NCBI GenBank assembly: GCA_014763665.1
Contig: JACXUY010000004.1
Coordinates: 1 to 60,445, forward strand
DNA length: 60,445 nucleotides
Direction: 5' to 3'
Source: Gammaproteobacteria bacterium
GTDB lineage: Bacteria; Pseudomonadota; Gammaproteobacteria; Thiomicrospirales; Thiomicrospiraceae
Under the pieces are notes generated by a model. The model worked only from the letters and a program-made list of their open reading frames with translations, did not search any database and had not been told where the DNA came from. Position numbers and translations under genes: made by a program. Positions 17,728-28,546 of the stretch are shown piece after piece (positions within the stretch are counted from its first letter, which is position 1; the number at the start of each line of letters is the position of its first letter).

Positions 17728-17981
17728 TTGGGCAGAGTCAGTCGTTCTAGCTCGTGCAAATAGGCAAGCGCTTCCTCTCGATTCTTTCCGCACATACTCA
17801 CGCTGGGTTGTAAACTGCCGCAAACGGCGGGACGTTCGGGTTGGCCGAAGAGTTCACACAAATAGTCGGCGGTTAAATGGGCGCAAGCGACACCCGCGGC
17901 TTTGCCTTGCGGCATTTTGGGCATTGGTGTTGAAATTGACGGCGCGATGCAACAGGCGGCACAACCACTACGACACTGCAT
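17724..17981 (-). CDS. YkgJ-family cysteine cluster protein
   Basis: A small protein of 85 residues with eight cysteines, arranged as CRSGCAACC at the N-terminus followed by single cysteines near 33, 42, 54 and 64. This is the pattern of the YkgJ/CxxCxxCC zinc- or iron-sulfur-binding family, whose function is not established. Its ATG overlaps the end of waaA by 14 bases, so it is probably co-transcribed with it. It is a short member of the family. Confidence 0.8.
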   Translation of the reverse strand: MQCRSGCAACCIAPSISTPMPKMPQGKAAGVACAHLTADYLCELFGQPERPAVCGSLQPSVSMCGKNREEALAYLHELERLTLPN

Positions 17982-19206
17982 GGGGTTGCTCCAAAGCAGT
18001 GAGCGCCTTGGCTAATATATGCCGTTGATGCTGAGCAAGCCAAACTTGCCCCGCCAGTGCACCAGTCTCTCTAAGCTCATTATGGGCTAGGTAATGCTGA
18101 ATTTTCGCTATTAATTCGTCAAATTGATTGACTTGAATTAAAGCCCCCAGCGGTGCTAGCTGGCTTACTTCTTCTGCAAAGTCGCGCATGTCCGGCCCTG
18201 ATAATACCAGCTTTGCCAATCGAATCGCTTCGAGTGGATTTTGTCCGCCTTTAGGCGCGAAGCTACCGCCCATCACCACCAGTTCGGCATGAGCCATCCA
18301 AGCAGTCAATTCGCCAAAAGTATCGGCGAGTAAGATGCCCTGCGTGTGTTGGTGGTTCTGGCTGCGTTGGCTAAAAGCAATACCCGCTTGTGTAAATTGT
18401 TTAACAATATCCGTAGCACGCTTGGGATGACGTGGCACCATAACGAGTGTTGGCAGCTCGGCAGTTGCTTGCCAGCGTTTAGCCAGCTCAAGCTCTTCAG
18501 GATCATGGCTAGAAGCCAAGAGCACATAAGGACGATTTAACAGATGTGGCAGGTTATCTGGTGTTTGATCACACCATTTCAAGTTGCCAATAACCTGAAT
18601 CTGTTCTCCGTTAACGCCCAGTTGACGAAAATCTCGCTCATCTTGGTCGTTACGGCAGAGAATGTGACTGACTTGCTGACTCAATAGCTCGACCAATAGC
18701 TGGCGCCACCAGTGGGGTGCGCAAAGGGTTTTGTGCGTGATGCGCGCGTTAATCAGGCGGATGGTTCGACCTTGTTGATGCGCTAATTGAATAAGGTTTG
18801 GCCAGAACTCAGTCTCGACCAAGGTCAGATTCGGACAGTCTAGCGACGCTAAAAAGCGTTGCATCGTCCAGCGCCAATCCAATGGCAGTAACCTCAGTTG
18901 AATGTGATGAAGCTGTCCAAAGCGACGCTGTGCCTGTTCCAGACCTGTCGGCGTAAAGGTGGTGACGAGTAAGGATTGTCCTTGTTGTGCCAGTGCCTGT
19001 AGCACAGGCGCAATGGCATTGACTTCACCAACAGATGCACAGTGAAACCAATGATCAGCTTTAATCGCTGTGCTTTGTCCTAAGCGGGCGCGCAAAAGAG
19101 TCAAGCTTTTATGTTGCCACGCTTCTTTAATCAGCCATGCGAACACTAATGGGCTGAGTAACCATAATAAAAGTTGGTAACGCTTTATCAAGCTAAAGAA
19201 AAACAT
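17968..19206 (-). CDS. waaA: 3-deoxy-D-manno-octulosonic acid (Kdo) transferase
   Basis: It adds Kdo to lipid IV-A in LPS core assembly, anchored at the inner membrane by an N-terminal helix ([19 protein letters not shown]). The 412-residue GT-B glycosyltransferase has the family segments [29 protein letters not shown], and a C-terminal donor site [22 protein letters not shown] 19206 is chosen because it begins just before the membrane anchor. The next gene downstream is the cysteine-cluster protein. It diverges from ilvD across a 240-base gap. Confidence 0.93.
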   Translation of the reverse strand: MFFFSLIKRYQLLLWLLSPLVFAWLIKEAWQHKSLTLLRARLGQSTAIKADHWFHCASVGEVNAIAPVLQALAQQGQSLLVTTFTPTGLEQAQRRFGQLHHIQLRLLPLDWRWTMQRFLASLDCPNLTLVETEFWPNLIQLAHQQGRTIRLINARITHKTLCAPHWWRQLLVELLSQQVSHILCRNDQDERDFRQLGVNGEQIQVIGNLKWCDQTPDNLPHLLNRPYVLLASSHDPEELELAKRWQATAELPTLVMVPRHPKRATDIVKQFTQAGIAFSQRSQNHQHTQGILLADTFGELTAWMAHAELVVMGGSFAPKGGQNPLEAIRLAKLVLSGPDMRDFAEEVSQLAPLGALIQVNQFDELIAKIQHYLAHNELRETGALAGQVWLAQHQRHILAKALTALEQPHAVS

Positions 19207-19293
19207 GAAAAAGTCGTTTTCGTGATGTTTGCGAGCCTGGTCATCGTTAAAGTCTGCATAAAAGGAGATCGAATATCCCGAGGAATTATAAGT

Positions 19294-19320
19294 GAATGTC
19301 TGAAAAATACAAAAGGGGTG
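19294..19320 (+). repeat. Terminal fragment of the dispersed MITE-like repeat
   Basis: In the waaA-ilvD gap the string GTCTGAAAAATACAAAAGG is identical to one end of the roughly 195-bp elements at 30850 and 43250. The two bases GA upstream and GGGTG downstream are also recognisable. The rest of an element is absent. It is read as a solo end left by deletion. The remaining part of the 19207-19446 gap holds a TATAAT box at 19408-19413 that may drive ilvD. Confidence 0.6.
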
Positions 19321-19446
19321 ATGAGCCATCTCTTTTGCATAGCTTGTTTAACGCTGCTAAATCAGCTCATCCGTGTTGGATCATCCCTAAAGTGCGACAA
19401 AATATTCTATAATACGCTTCAAGTTTTAATTATTAAGGATTTTGTT

Positions 19447-21312
19447 ATGCCTCAATATCGTTCGCGTACATCCACTCATGGTCGTAATATGGCAGGCGCG
19501 CGCGCGCTGTGGCGTGCAACTGGTATGGGCGAACAAGATTTTGGTAAGCCGATTATTGCCATCGCTAACTCATTCACGCAATTTGTGCCGGGTCATGTGC
19601 ACTTAAAAGACTTAGGTCAGTTAGTTGCGCGTGAAATTGAAGCCGCAGGCGGTGTGGCGAAAGAATTTAATACCATTGCGGTGGATGATGGTATCGCTAT
19701 GGGCCATGATGGTATGTTGTATTCGCTACCCAGTCGTGAAATCATTGCCGACAGTGTTGAATACATGGTCAACGCTCATTGTGCCGATGCGCTGATTTGT
19801 ATTTCTAACTGCGACAAAATCACTCCTGGCATGTTAATGGCTTCGCTACGTTTGAATATTCCCACCATTTTTGTTTCTGGCGGTCCGATGGAAGCGGGTA
19901 AAGTAGTATTGGGCGGTAAAAAAATCAGTCTTGATTTGGTCGATGCCATGGTAGCCGCTGCCAACAGCAAAAAAACCGATGAAGAAGTCGACGACATTGA
20001 GCGTTCGGCTTGCCCAACCTGCGGTTCTTGTTCGGGCATGTTCACCGCCAACTCAATGAACTGCTTAACAGAAGCGCTGGGCTTGTCATTGCCAGGTAAT
20101 GGTTCTACTTTGGCGACACATAGTGATCGTAAAGGGTTGTTCTTAGAAGCGGGTCGCCGCATTGTCGAGCTGGCACGTCGTTACTATGAACAGAATGATG
20201 AGACGGTATTGCCACGCAGCATTGCCACTTTCGATGCCTTCGAAAATGCTATTGCTTTGGATGTAGCGATGGGCGGTTCGACTAACACGGTATTACACCT
20301 GTTAGCGGCTGCGCATGAAGCGAAAGTTGAATTCACCATGGCCGATATCGACCGTATGAGCCGCAAGGTCCCTTGCTTGTCGAAGGTAGCGCCTAATCAC
20401 CCCGACTATCACATGGAAGATGTGCATCGTGCTGGTGGCATTATGCGTATTCTTGCCGAGTTAAATCGCGGTGGTTTATTACATACGCATTGTCACACGG
20501 TTCATGCTCCAACCATGGGCGATGCTGTGGCGCGTTGGGATATTCGCGCTGATGCTTCCGAGGAAGTCAAAACCTTCTACAAAGCGGCGCCCGGCGGTAT
20601 TCGTACCACCGAAGCTTTTAGTCAGTCAGCGCGTTGGCAAACCCTAGACGATGATCATGAGCAAGGCTGTATCCGTTCAATAGAGCATGCATATACGCAA
20701 GACGGCGGTTTGGCTGTGTTGTTTGGTAATATTGCTCAGCATGGTTGTATTGTTAAAACGGCGGGTGTCGATGAGAGTATTTTCAAATTTCAAGGTAAAG
20801 CACGTATTTACGAAAGCCAAGATGCGGCTGTAAAAGGTATTTTGGCCGATGAGGTACAAGCTGGTGAAGTGGTAGTCATTCGCTACGAAGGACCTAAAGG
20901 CGGTCCGGGTATGCAAGAAATGCTATATCCCACTTCTTACCTGAAATCAAAAGGCTTAGGCAAGGTTTGTGCGTTACTGACTGATGGTCGTTTTTCTGGC
21001 GGAACCTCCGGATTGTCGATTGGTCACGTTTCACCTGAAGCAGCTGAAGGCGGTAACATTGGCTTAGTCCAAGATGGCGACATCATTTCCATTGATATCC
21101 CCAATCGTAGCATCAACGCTGAGCTGACTGAGGCTGAATTACTCGCACGCCGTGAAGCGATGGAAGCAAAAGGTGTTCATGCATGGCAGCCTGCCGCATC
21201 GCGTGAGCGCGCTGTATCGCCGGCATTACGCGCTTATGCTGCGATGACGACCAGCGCAGCCTTTGGTGCGGTGAGGGATGTGTCTCAAATAGAAAGTCGT
21301 AAAAAAGGTTAA
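19447..21312 (+). CDS. ilvD: Dihydroxy-acid dehydratase
   Basis: This iron-sulfur enzyme makes the 2-oxo acids for valine/leucine and isoleucine. Its 621 residues are close to E. coli IlvD (616). Cluster ligands lie in SNCDKITPG and [24 protein letters not shown] and [21 protein letters not shown] are also typical. ATG 19447 has TTAAGGAT upstream and yields the standard [19 protein letters not shown] start. A TATAAT at 19408 lies at a plausible distance. The TerB-like gene starts 6 bases after the stop. Confidence 0.97.
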   Translation: MPQYRSRTSTHGRNMAGARALWRATGMGEQDFGKPIIAIANSFTQFVPGHVHLKDLGQLVAREIEAAGGVAKEFNTIAVDDGIAMGHDGMLYSLPSREIIADSVEYMVNAHCADALICISNCDKITPGMLMASLRLNIPTIFVSGGPMEAGKVVLGGKKISLDLVDAMVAAANSKKTDEEVDDIERSACPTCGSCSGMFTANSMNCLTEALGLSLPGNGSTLATHSDRKGLFLEAGRRIVELARRYYEQNDETVLPRSIATFDAFENAIALDVAMGGSTNTVLHLLAAAHEAKVEFTMADIDRMSRKVPCLSKVAPNHPDYHMEDVHRAGGIMRILAELNRGGLLHTHCHTVHAPTMGDAVARWDIRADASEEVKTFYKAAPGGIRTTEAFSQSARWQTLDDDHEQGCIRSIEHAYTQDGGLAVLFGNIAQHGCIVKTAGVDESIFKFQGKARIYESQDAAVKGILADEVQAGEVVVIRYEGPKGGPGMQEMLYPTSYLKSKGLGKVCALLTDGRFSGGTSGLSIGHVSPEAAEGGNIGLVQDGDIISIDIPNRSINAELTEAELLARREAMEAKGVHAWQPAASRERAVSPALRAYAAMTTSAAFGAVRDVSQIESRKKG

Positions 21313-21317
21313 AAAGC

Positions 21318-21776
21318 ATGAAATTACATCAGTTTGCCGTGTCTGGATTCGCTTACAAGCTGACACAAGCTCAACGTGAGTCGTTGTTGAAGCTGTTAGT
21401 GAATATGGCCGCTATTGATCACGATATTTCAGTTGAAGAAGAGGGGTTTTTAATTGAATGGGCGACTGAGTGGCAATTGCCGTTAGAGTTAACACCCGAA
21501 GAGGTCGAAGATGATGCTGTGCTGTTGTCAACATTCGATAGCTTTGCAGCCAAGATCATCGCGTTGCAAGAAATGGTCAAATTGAGTTATCAGGATGGAC
21601 ATTTCGGTGATGAAGAGCGAGAAAAAGTGAAGTTGTTATCGATTAAACTGGGTATTCATAATGCTAACGTCATTAATGGAATTAACCGATGGGTACGTCG
21701 TTGGTATGATTGGCATTTTGAAGGCGAACAGATGCTGGAAGTAGATACCTGGATGAATTTGGCGAGAGGCGATTAG
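21318..21776 (+). CDS. TerB-like (tellurite-resistance-fold) protein
   Basis: This is a 152-residue, mostly helical acidic protein. Its pattern LLKLLVNMAAIDHDISVEEEGFLIEWA ... MVKLSYQDGHFGDEEREKV (two helix pairs each followed by a D-x-D/G-x-h-x-x-x-E loop) is that of the TerB/DjlA N-terminal fold. The fold is widespread and rarely has a known role. It follows ilvD by six bases and shares its transcript, which ends at the strong hairpin at 21801-21833. Confidence 0.65.
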   Translation: MKLHQFAVSGFAYKLTQAQRESLLKLLVNMAAIDHDISVEEEGFLIEWATEWQLPLELTPEEVEDDAVLLSTFDSFAAKIIALQEMVKLSYQDGHFGDEEREKVKLLSIKLGIHNANVINGINRWVRRWYDWHFEGEQMLEVDTWMNLARGD

Positions 21777-21800
21777 TTTCTTTTTCGACTGTTTTCCCTA

Positions 21801-21833
21801 ACAATAATGCCACCGTCAAGGTGGCATTATTGT
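21801..21833. terminator. Perfect 14-bp hairpin between convergent genes
   Basis: ACAATAATGCCACC pairs perfectly with GGTGGCATTATTGT around a GTCAA loop. It lies between the TerB-like gene (+) and the YjfB-like gene (-). A bidirectional terminator is the natural reading, though there is no long T-run. Confidence 0.6.
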
Positions 21834-21845
21834 CACATGATTAAG

Positions 21846-22055
21846 TTAAGCCCTGACGTCGATATTTTGACCCAAGTTAGGCGGGTTGCTTGCCGCAGGT
21901 GTAGCCGTTTGTGTGGCGGCATTCACGAGCGCTAAAGCACCTTCTGTGTTCATATCAAGTGCTTTTTTAAATAAGCTAACCTGAATTTCTTGCATGCTGG
22001 CTGCCTGTTTCTGCTCTAACATGGCATTGATAGCACCATTAGCTGAAATTTCCAT
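21846..22055 (-). CDS. YjfB-family putative motility protein
   Basis: A 69-residue protein beginning MEISANGAINAMLEQKQAASMQEIQVSLFKKALD, which is the usual form of the YjfB putative motility family (a short amphipathic helix pair with an A/P-rich tail). The tail ends NPPNLGQNIDVRA, as in relatives. GGAGAGG stands about six bases before the ATG. The role is not established; the family is often found in flagellated bacteria. It is a stand-alone gene here. Confidence 0.75.
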   Translation of the reverse strand: MEISANGAINAMLEQKQAASMQEIQVSLFKKALDMNTEGALALVNAATQTATPAASNPPNLGQNIDVRA

Positions 22056-22132
22056 TATTCCTCTCCTTAACTATTGTCTATTACCTCCATTAGTTTATCG
22101 ACCTGTTGATGTTTTTCTGAAGCCATTTTCAC

Positions 22133-22163
22133 CAAAAAAAACCGCTGCTCAGTGAACAGCGGT
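22133..22163 (-). terminator. Rho-independent terminator after the glycine-zipper lipoprotein gene
   Basis: On the minus strand ACCGCTG / CAGCGGT pair around TTCACTGAG-type loop bases and are followed by an eight-T run. It ends the transcript of the gene at 22217-22672. Confidence 0.85.
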
Positions 22164-22216
22164 GCGACATCGCAGAAGACAAATAGCCTTCTAAGGGGAG
22201 GGAAAAGTCGAAAGGG

Positions 22217-22672
22217 TTAAGCGCGAACTTGCCAAGTGCCGTCTGCTTGTTTGCAGGCAGAACCTTTGTCATAGACCGTTTTAGCACCTTCTTGAGTAAC
22301 CAATTCAAAATCGCGGCACTGTTGATTACTGATTTTATAGCTGCGCAGTGGTGTGACTGTTAAATCAGGCGTGTTTTGTGGCGTGCTCATAAATTGATAG
22401 GGTTGTTTGTCGGGTGCTTTATCCAATGTATAAGCGACTTGTTGACGACTTTGTGTACTCATGTTTTTGCCCACATAGCTACCAATAAATCCGCCTGCTG
22501 CTGCACCCCCAGCAATCGTATACCAAGCCGTATTGCCAAATATCAGTGGTGCAGCAATCGTACCGACAGCAGAACCTGTAACAATACCAATATCTTGTCT
22601 GCTCATATTGCAACCACTTAGGCTAGCGAGTGATATCAGTGCGCTAGCGCTGATCAAGGTCAATTTACGCAT
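22217..22672 (-). CDS. Glycine-zipper lipoprotein (17-kDa surface-antigen-like)
   Basis: A 151-residue lipoprotein. The signal peptide ends in a lipobox (LASLSGC, Cys21). A glycine-zipper membrane segment follows (GSAVGTIAAPLIFGNT ... GGAAAGGFIGSYVG, about 33-68). A C-terminal domain (about 70-151) contains YKISNQQCRDFELVTQEG and ACKQADGTW, as in the RT0821/Lpp0805 surface proteins. The gene has its own terminator. It is probably an outer-membrane stress or assembly-related lipoprotein; the exact role is unknown. Confidence 0.8.
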   Translation of the reverse strand: MRKLTLISASALISLASLSGCNMSRQDIGIVTGSAVGTIAAPLIFGNTAWYTIAGGAAAGGFIGSYVGKNMSTQSRQQVAYTLDKAPDKQPYQFMSTPQNTPDLTVTPLRSYKISNQQCRDFELVTQEGAKTVYDKGSACKQADGTWQVRA

Positions 22673-22742
22673 GGCAATGCTCCTTTAATTCGGTTTAACG
22701 AATATAGAAAAGCAGATAATATGCCAAAAATGCATTGTGCAA

Positions 22743-22768
22743 TAAAAAAGGGACTCTGTTAGAGTCCC
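22743..22768 (-). terminator. Rho-independent terminator of the valS transcript
   Basis: On the minus strand GGGACTCT-AACA-GAGTCCC is followed by TTTTTT. It lies 25 bases after the stop of the SH3-domain gene. Confidence 0.9.
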
Positions 22769-22792
22769 ATAATCGCTGCTTCAAGCTTTCGC

Positions 22793-23551
22793 TTAAATTT
22801 CATTCCAGCCTCTGCGTCTTGGTGCGCGGGCAAAACGACCAATTAGCCAACCCATAAAGAGAATACCAGCTCCAACCATCACCCAAGCGCGTTGATTTTT
22901 TCCTTCAACATCGCTGGCTTCTTGTTCTAGGATGTCGTTGCGTTGACGTAAGGCTTCAATTTCCGTTTTCAGTCGACGGTTGTCTTCATTAACGATCAGG
23001 GTTTGTGTTGATAGCGTTTTGACGTAATCGAGCTCTTGTTTGAGTTCATAATTTTCTTTACGTAAGCTAGCCACTTCCGTTTCTGCATTTTCAGCGCGGT
23101 TTTTAAGCGCATCCATTTCCGTTTTGAGCGCTTCATGAGCTCGCATAGTTTCGAGTGATTGACGCTGAACGCCTTCTAATTGTTGGCTGGCAACAGGGGT
23201 AGTTTGCAGATAGCGTTTGGGCAGATAGCCTTTAGTATTACCACTGGTCACTAACGCCCAACCATCATTAGTGACACCGATGAGGGTAGTTTCAAAACCA
23301 GGCTTAACGATTTTCACCACTTTACAACGATCACCTGGGCATGAGCGCAAAGGTACTTCCAAGCGATCGCTTACCCACTGTTTGGTGGCGGGAACCGCTT
23401 TCACATCCCAAGCTGGTTTTTTAGCGGTAACGGCGGCTTCTTTGTTGGTTGCTTCCGTTGCTGCATTGGCAGGCGCTGGATCAACTGCCCAAGCAGTCCA
23501 TTGAAAGCTGAGCAATAGGGTTGCTAGTGCGAATCGATTAAAATGCCGCAT
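22793..23551 (-). CDS. SH3-domain and coiled-coil membrane protein (YgiM-like)
   Basis: The 252-residue protein has this order: signal peptide (about 1-22), an alanine-rich linker, an SH3b domain (about 62-115; [20 protein letters not shown] ... [18 protein letters not shown]), a long coiled coil (about 125-220), one membrane helix ([19 protein letters not shown]) and a basic tail (RAPRRRGW). This matches the TIGR04211/YgiM family, whose function is not established. The SH3 domain should face the periplasm. The start overlaps the valS stop by 14 bases, so it is co-expressed. Confidence 0.87.
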   Translation of the reverse strand: MRHFNRFALATLLLSFQWTAWAVDPAPANAATEATNKEAAVTAKKPAWDVKAVPATKQWVSDRLEVPLRSCPGDRCKVVKIVKPGFETTLIGVTNDGWALVTSGNTKGYLPKRYLQTTPVASQQLEGVQRQSLETMRAHEALKTEMDALKNRAENAETEVASLRKENYELKQELDYVKTLSTQTLIVNEDNRRLKTEIEALRQRNDILEQEASDVEGKNQRAWVMVGAGILFMGWLIGRFARAPRRRGWNEI

Positions 23552-26336
23552 ATTGTTTCTCCAAGTTGCTTTTCGCGTTTTGCAATTCAGCCAGGCGCGC
23601 CTTTTCTTTTTCTACTAAGGCTGCTGGCGCTTTGTCGACAAAACCAGAGTGATTCAGTTTGCCGGTGAGTTTTTCAATTTCGACATCCAGTTTGCCCATC
23701 TCTTTTTGCAAGCGTGCTTTTTCCGCTTCAAAATCAATGAGGCCTGCCATGGGTAAGAAGAGTTTCAGATTGCCGCCCACGACAGCAACGGCTGCTTGTG
23801 TCGGATCTTCGTTCGCCAGTTCAATGCCTTCTACTTTAGCGAGGAAACGTAAATAGGGGGCAAATTCACTCAGGCGTTGTTGGTCTTGTGCGTTGGCATC
23901 AACGGCAATCAGGTTAATGGGTTTGCTGGGAGCAAGGCTTAAATCGGCACGTAGGCGACGCACCGCTAAAATCGCTTCTTGTAACCAAGCAATATTAGCT
24001 AACGCAATTGGGCAAATGCCCTCAGCGCGCGGCTGCGGATAAGCCTGCGTACTGATGGTGTCGCCAGACTTGCCCGCTAAAGGTGCGACTTTTTGCCAAA
24101 TTTCTTCGGTAATAAAGGGCACGATTGGATGCAAAAGACGCAGTGTCGCTTCTAATACCCTGACCAGTGTTTTACGGGCAGCACGTTTTTGTGCATCGCT
24201 GCTGTCTGGGTTGTTCAGTACGGGTTTGGTCAGTTCCAAATACCAGTCACAGTAGTCCGACCAGAAGAAATCATAGACTGCTTGCGAGAGTAAGTCTAAA
24301 CGATACTGTTCAAAATGGCGAATGACTTCACTTTCAGTTTGTTGTAATCGAGAGATCACCCATTTGTCGGCTTGGCTATAATCGCAGGGCAAAGTAGCAT
24401 CTAAGCCGGTATCTTGCCCTTCGGTATTCATCAGCACATAACGGGTGGCGTTCCACAGCTTGTTACAGAAGTTGCGGTAGCCTTCGCAACGCTTTTGATC
24501 GAAGCGAATATCACGTCCGTTGCTGGCAAGGGAAGCGAAGGTAAAGCGCAGGGCATCGGTGCCGTAAGCAGGAATACCCCTTTCAAATTCTTTGCGCGTT
24601 TTAACTTCAATTTTTTTCGCCATTTCTGGTTGCATCAGACCCGTGGTGCGTTTAACCACTAAGTCTTCAAGTGTAATGCCATCGATTAGGTCAATCGGGT
24701 CGAGGACGTTGCCTTTCGATTTGGACATTTTTTGTCCTTCGGCATCGCGCACCAGTCCGTGTACATAAACGGTTTTGAAAGGCACATCTTTAGCAAAGTA
24801 CAAGCCAAACATGACCATGCGTGCGACCCAGAAGAAGATGATATCAAAACCCGTTACCAGCGTGCTGGTGGGGTAGAAGTCTTTCAGTTCAGCGGTTTGG
24901 TTTGGCCAACCCAGTGTGCTGAATGGCCATAGGGCAGATGAAAACCAGGTGTCGAGTACATCCGTGTCTTGGCGCAAGGCCAAGTGAGCGGGCAAGTTGT
25001 ATTTGCTGCGTGCTTCGTCTTCGGTACGGGCGACATAAACACTGCCGTTATCGTCGTACCAAGCAGGAATGCGGTGTCCCCACCAAATTTGACGTGAAAT
25101 ACACCAGTCTTGAATGTTGTTTAGCCATTGGTTGTAAGTATTTGACCAGTTGTCGGGTACAAACTTAACACGACCATCAGCAACGCAAGCGAGCGCAGGG
25201 TCGGTAATGGCTTGCTTGCCACCCATACGACCATCGGCTTGGGTGTCGCGCGTCAAATCAACAAACCATTGGTCGGTGAGCATGGGTTCGATGACCGACT
25301 GGGTGCGATCGCCACGGGGAACCATTAACGTATGAGGTTTGATTTCCACCAATAATCCTAAGGCATCTAAATCGGCAACGACGCGTTTGCGTGCTTCAAA
25401 ACGATCTAAGCCTCGGTATGCTTCGGGTGCATTGTCATTAATATGCGCTGTCGGCGTGAGGATAGTAATCATCGGCAACGCATGACGCTGACCAATGGCG
25501 TAGTCGTTAAAGTCGTGCGCTGGCGTGATTTTAACGCAACCCGTGCCGAAAGCAGGGTCAACGTAGCTGTCGGCAATAATGGGTATTTCACGACCGACTA
25601 AGGGCAGGGTAATGGTTTTGCCAATAAAGCTGGCGTAGCGCTCATCATCGGGGCTGACCGCAACCGCTGTATCACCGAGCATGGTTTCGGGACGGGTTGT
25701 CGCTACTACCAGTGAACCTGAACCATCGGTGAGTGGATAACGGAAATGCCACATGCTGCCTTGTTCTTCTTCGCTGATGACTTCCAGATCGGAAATGGCG
25801 GTTTGCAATACGGGATCCCAGTTGACCAAGCGTTTGCCACGATAGATCAGACCATCATCGAACAGACGCACGAACACTTCTTTCACCGCATCGTTCAGCC
25901 CATCATCCATAGTGAAGCGTTCACGTGACCAATCACAGCTGGCACCTAAACGACGCATTTGACGCATAATGGTGCCGCCCGATTCCGCTTTCCATTCCCA
26001 GACTTTGGTTAAGAACTCATCACGCCCTAAATCGTGACGGCTGACCCCTTGCGCGGCCAAGCGACGCTCCACCACCATTTGCGTGGCAATACCAGCATGA
26101 TCAGTACCCGGTTGCCAGAGTGTGCGTTTGCCCGACATACGATGGTAGCGAATGAGTGCGTCCATGATGGTGTCTTGAAAGGCGTGCCCCATGTGCAGGC
26201 TACCCGTGACGTTAGGTGGTGGCAACATGACACAATAGCTGTCCTTGCCTTGTGCAGCGGGTTTAAAATGTCCGTTATTTTCCCAAATGGCGTACCATTT
26301 GCCTTCGATGCTAGAGGGGTCGTATGTTTTATCCAT
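23538..26336 (-). CDS. valS: Valyl-tRNA synthetase
   Basis: It charges tRNA-Val. About 932 residues of class I synthetase: the HIGH-type motif LHMGH in [15 protein letters not shown] near residue 45, a long editing domain ([15 protein letters not shown]), [12 protein letters not shown] near residue 540, the anticodon-binding domain, and a C-terminal coiled coil ([21 protein letters not shown]). ATG 26336 gives [15 protein letters not shown], the usual start; a TTG nine codons upstream is less likely. No strong Shine-Dalgarno is seen. Confidence 0.97.
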   Translation of the reverse strand: MDKTYDPSSIEGKWYAIWENNGHFKPAAQGKDSYCVMLPPPNVTGSLHMGHAFQDTIMDALIRYHRMSGKRTLWQPGTDHAGIATQMVVERRLAAQGVSRHDLGRDEFLTKVWEWKAESGGTIMRQMRRLGASCDWSRERFTMDDGLNDAVKEVFVRLFDDGLIYRGKRLVNWDPVLQTAISDLEVISEEEQGSMWHFRYPLTDGSGSLVVATTRPETMLGDTAVAVSPDDERYASFIGKTITLPLVGREIPIIADSYVDPAFGTGCVKITPAHDFNDYAIGQRHALPMITILTPTAHINDNAPEAYRGLDRFEARKRVVADLDALGLLVEIKPHTLMVPRGDRTQSVIEPMLTDQWFVDLTRDTQADGRMGGKQAITDPALACVADGRVKFVPDNWSNTYNQWLNNIQDWCISRQIWWGHRIPAWYDDNGSVYVARTEDEARSKYNLPAHLALRQDTDVLDTWFSSALWPFSTLGWPNQTAELKDFYPTSTLVTGFDIIFFWVARMVMFGLYFAKDVPFKTVYVHGLVRDAEGQKMSKSKGNVLDPIDLIDGITLEDLVVKRTTGLMQPEMAKKIEVKTRKEFERGIPAYGTDALRFTFASLASNGRDIRFDQKRCEGYRNFCNKLWNATRYVLMNTEGQDTGLDATLPCDYSQADKWVISRLQQTESEVIRHFEQYRLDLLSQAVYDFFWSDYCDWYLELTKPVLNNPDSSDAQKRAARKTLVRVLEATLRLLHPIVPFITEEIWQKVAPLAGKSGDTISTQAYPQPRAEGICPIALANIAWLQEAILAVRRLRADLSLAPSKPINLIAVDANAQDQQRLSEFAPYLRFLAKVEGIELANEDPTQAAVAVVGGNLKLFLPMAGLIDFEAEKARLQKEMGKLDVEIEKLTGKLNHSGFVDKAPAALVEKEKARLAELQNAKSNLEKQYAAF

Positions 26337-26449
26337 GAAAGCGGTGTCGTATTCAGTAATCAAATGCTGATAATTATAACACGAAGCTTTCTGTGTTATG
26401 GGGTGCTCTACGCGATAAGCCGGCTGATATTAAGCGCTTAATGAATGTA

Positions 26450-26860
26450 TTAAGCAATGGGTTTCAGTTCCGGCGTTAAGCCTTGCTGCTGATAATGCCG
26501 CCAACGGCTACGACTGGCGTCGCGGCTTTCGGGGTTGATGATTTCGACAATGCGCTGATAACCCGTAACGGTCAATAGTTCATCGGTTAGGTTGAGCAAA
26601 ATATCCCCTTGTGACGGAAACGATGTTGTGACCAGTTGAATCGGAGCTGGGCAAGCAAAGTTGACGCTATGGGCGACAAAGCTGGTCGGCGATGTGTGCG
26701 TCCAGAGGAGGTCATCAAGGGTTTCGGCTTGTGCATCCGAATCACAATAAATGAGCGCTTGGCGGTGACGCTTAATGACCATTTCACCAAAACGGCAGAT
26801 GAACTGCTGGCGCGTTGCTTGCGTCGCATCGGCCAGCAGGTAAAACCAGACTTCGCTCAT
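26450..26860 (-). CDS. holC: DNA polymerase III chi subunit
   Basis: It links single-strand-binding protein to the clamp loader. The 136 residues follow the HolC pattern: EVWFYLL at the start, a helix containing RFGEMVIKRHRQALIYC, ETLDDLLWT, FVAHS, and DILLNLTDEL. The ATG overlaps the pepA stop by four bases. The pepA-holC-valS order is the common gammaproteobacterial one and is kept here. Confidence 0.9.
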   Translation of the reverse strand: MSEVWFYLLADATQATRQQFICRFGEMVIKRHRQALIYCDSDAQAETLDDLLWTHTSPTSFVAHSVNFACPAPIQLVTTSFPSQGDILLNLTDELLTVTGYQRIVEIINPESRDASRSRWRHYQQQGLTPELKPIA

Positions 26861-28350
26861 GCCTCTGCTTGAGCTTGATTAATCAGGTATTGCACCAGTA
26901 GGGGAACGGGGCGCCCGCTAGCGCCCTTTTTCGCGCCCGATACCCAAGCCGTGCCAGCGATATCTAAATGCGCCCAAGGGGTGTCATTTTCAATAAAGCG
27001 TTTCAAGAAACAGGCGGCGGTGATGGTACCTGCTTCACGACCACCGATGTTGCCCATGTCAGCAAAATTCGATTTCAGTTGTTCGTCGTATTCATCAAAC
27101 AAGGGTAAGCGCCATGCGCGATCATAGGTCTGTTCACTCGCTGCCAGCAGGTCATTAGCCAGCGCATCGTCATTACCCATTAAGCCACTGGTGTGGTTGC
27201 CTAACGCAATAATACACGCGCCCGTTAAGGTGGCCATATCAATAACCTGTTTGGGTTTGAATTCGCGTTGAGTCCAGGTTAAAGCATCACAAAGAATGAG
27301 ACGGCCTTCGGCATCGGTGTTGAGGATTTCAATGGTTTGACCGCTCATGCTGGTCACCACATCGCCCGGACGAGCGGCATTGCCTGCGGGCATATTTTCT
27401 ACCGAAGGAATGACACCAACGACGTTGATGGGTAACTTTAATTCGGCTACTGCTTGCATAACACCGACCACGGTAGCAGCACCACACATGTCGAATTTCA
27501 TTTCATCCATGCCTGCGCCTGGTTTCAAGCTGATACCACCGGTATCGAAGGTCACCCCTTTGCCAACAAGAGCAATGGGTGCGCCTTTACCGCCTTTGTA
27601 TTCAAGGGCGATGATGCGTGGCGCTGTCGTTGAGCCTTGTGCTACAGCCAGCAAACTACCCATGCCCAGTTTTTCCATGTCGGCACGTTTGAGAATAGTG
27701 CATTTGAGTCCGTGTGTTTTGGCCATGGCTTTAGCATGCTCCGCCAAGGCTTCGGGATTGAGCAGATTAGGTGGTAAATTGCCCAAGGTACGTGTCGTTG
27801 CCATGCCTAAAGCAGTTAATTGGCCTTGTGCAATAGCGGTTTGTGCTTCAACTTCAGATAAACCAACAGCGGGGAAAGTTAACCGAGACAAAACGGGTGC
27901 TGGGTCCTTAGCGGCTTTGCCACGGCTTTCGTCGTTGTAGCGATACTGACTGTTCTGAAAAATAAGGCTAGCGTGTGTTAAGGCTTGTTGAGCGTCAATG
28001 CCAACATATTCAGCTTGTGGCAGGGTGCAATGAACGTCGGTGTGCTTACTAGAGTTGACCGCTTCTGCTGCTGCTTCGAGTACTTCACGGTAGTGGCGAA
28101 GGGTGAGGGGTGTGTCACCCACACCGACCAAGAGTAAATTAGGCTCTTTGGCATTAACGCGCATTACAAACTGCGTGTTACCCTTTTTACCACTGATAAT
28201 ACCGTCGCTAATGGCTTGACTCAGCTGGCCTTTGCGCAACTTATCTTGTTGCATAAATTCGGCATTCTGCTCACCAGCACTGGTGACGCCGATAATCAAT
28301 AATTGTTGTGCGCTGGCTTTTTGGCTTAATTCGATGCTCAGTTTATTCAT
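26857..28350 (-). CDS. pepA: Leucyl aminopeptidase (M17)
   Basis: This is a cytoplasmic, two-metal leucyl aminopeptidase; E. coli PepA also binds DNA. It has 497 residues with an N-terminal macro-like domain and a C-terminal catalytic domain. The latter shows GKGVTFDTGGISLKPGAGMDEMKFDMCGAA (metal ligands) and the signature NTDAEGRL. The start MNKLSIELSQKASA is normal. It is the first gene of pepA-holC; its promoter region is shared with the repeat element at 28379. Confidence 0.96.
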   Translation of the reverse strand: MNKLSIELSQKASAQQLLIIGVTSAGEQNAEFMQQDKLRKGQLSQAISDGIISGKKGNTQFVMRVNAKEPNLLLVGVGDTPLTLRHYREVLEAAAEAVNSSKHTDVHCTLPQAEYVGIDAQQALTHASLIFQNSQYRYNDESRGKAAKDPAPVLSRLTFPAVGLSEVEAQTAIAQGQLTALGMATTRTLGNLPPNLLNPEALAEHAKAMAKTHGLKCTILKRADMEKLGMGSLLAVAQGSTTAPRIIALEYKGGKGAPIALVGKGVTFDTGGISLKPGAGMDEMKFDMCGAATVVGVMQAVAELKLPINVVGVIPSVENMPAGNAARPGDVVTSMSGQTIEILNTDAEGRLILCDALTWTQREFKPKQVIDMATLTGACIIALGNHTSGLMGNDDALANDLLAASEQTYDRAWRLPLFDEYDEQLKSNFADMGNIGGREAGTITAACFLKRFIENDTPWAHLDIAGTAWVSGAKKGASGRPVPLLVQYLINQAQAEA

Positions 28351-28378
28351 TTCATTAGTGTCCTTGACTGTTTTTTTC

Positions 28379-28546
28379 TTAGGAAAGTCTGAATAATGCG
28401 CTCTGCTTTTTATTCAGACTGCCTATTTTGGTTCTTTGCGTGGTGGGAAGGGCATAAATTAATCGGTTTTAGGCTGTTATGGCCTAGCCCTTCCCCCACA
28501 CTTTAGTGCACCGCAAGGTGACACCCTCATCCCTTTTGTATTTTGC
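28379..28546 (+). mobile_element. MITE-like repeat, copy C (right end eroded)
   Basis: A TTAG followed by GAAAGTCTGAATAATG marks the left end, matching the element at 43250. The inner GTGCACCGCAAGGTGACAC hairpin and TCCCTTTTGTATTTT follow, but the final inverted-repeat end is lost and unrelated sequence continues. The first hairpin is shorter than in the other copies. It fills most of the pepA-lptF divergent gap, so promoters of both genes may lie in or around it. No coding frame is present. Confidence 0.8.

Noticed and set aside
24055-25335. Several plus-strand frames inside valS
   Set aside because: All lie antisense to conserved synthetase domains and show no recognisable protein features.
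27347-27940. A long (197-codon) plus-strand frame inside pepA
   Set aside because: Antisense to the pepA catalytic domain; its length reflects codon bias of pepA. Composition is serine/alanine/proline-rich with no motif.
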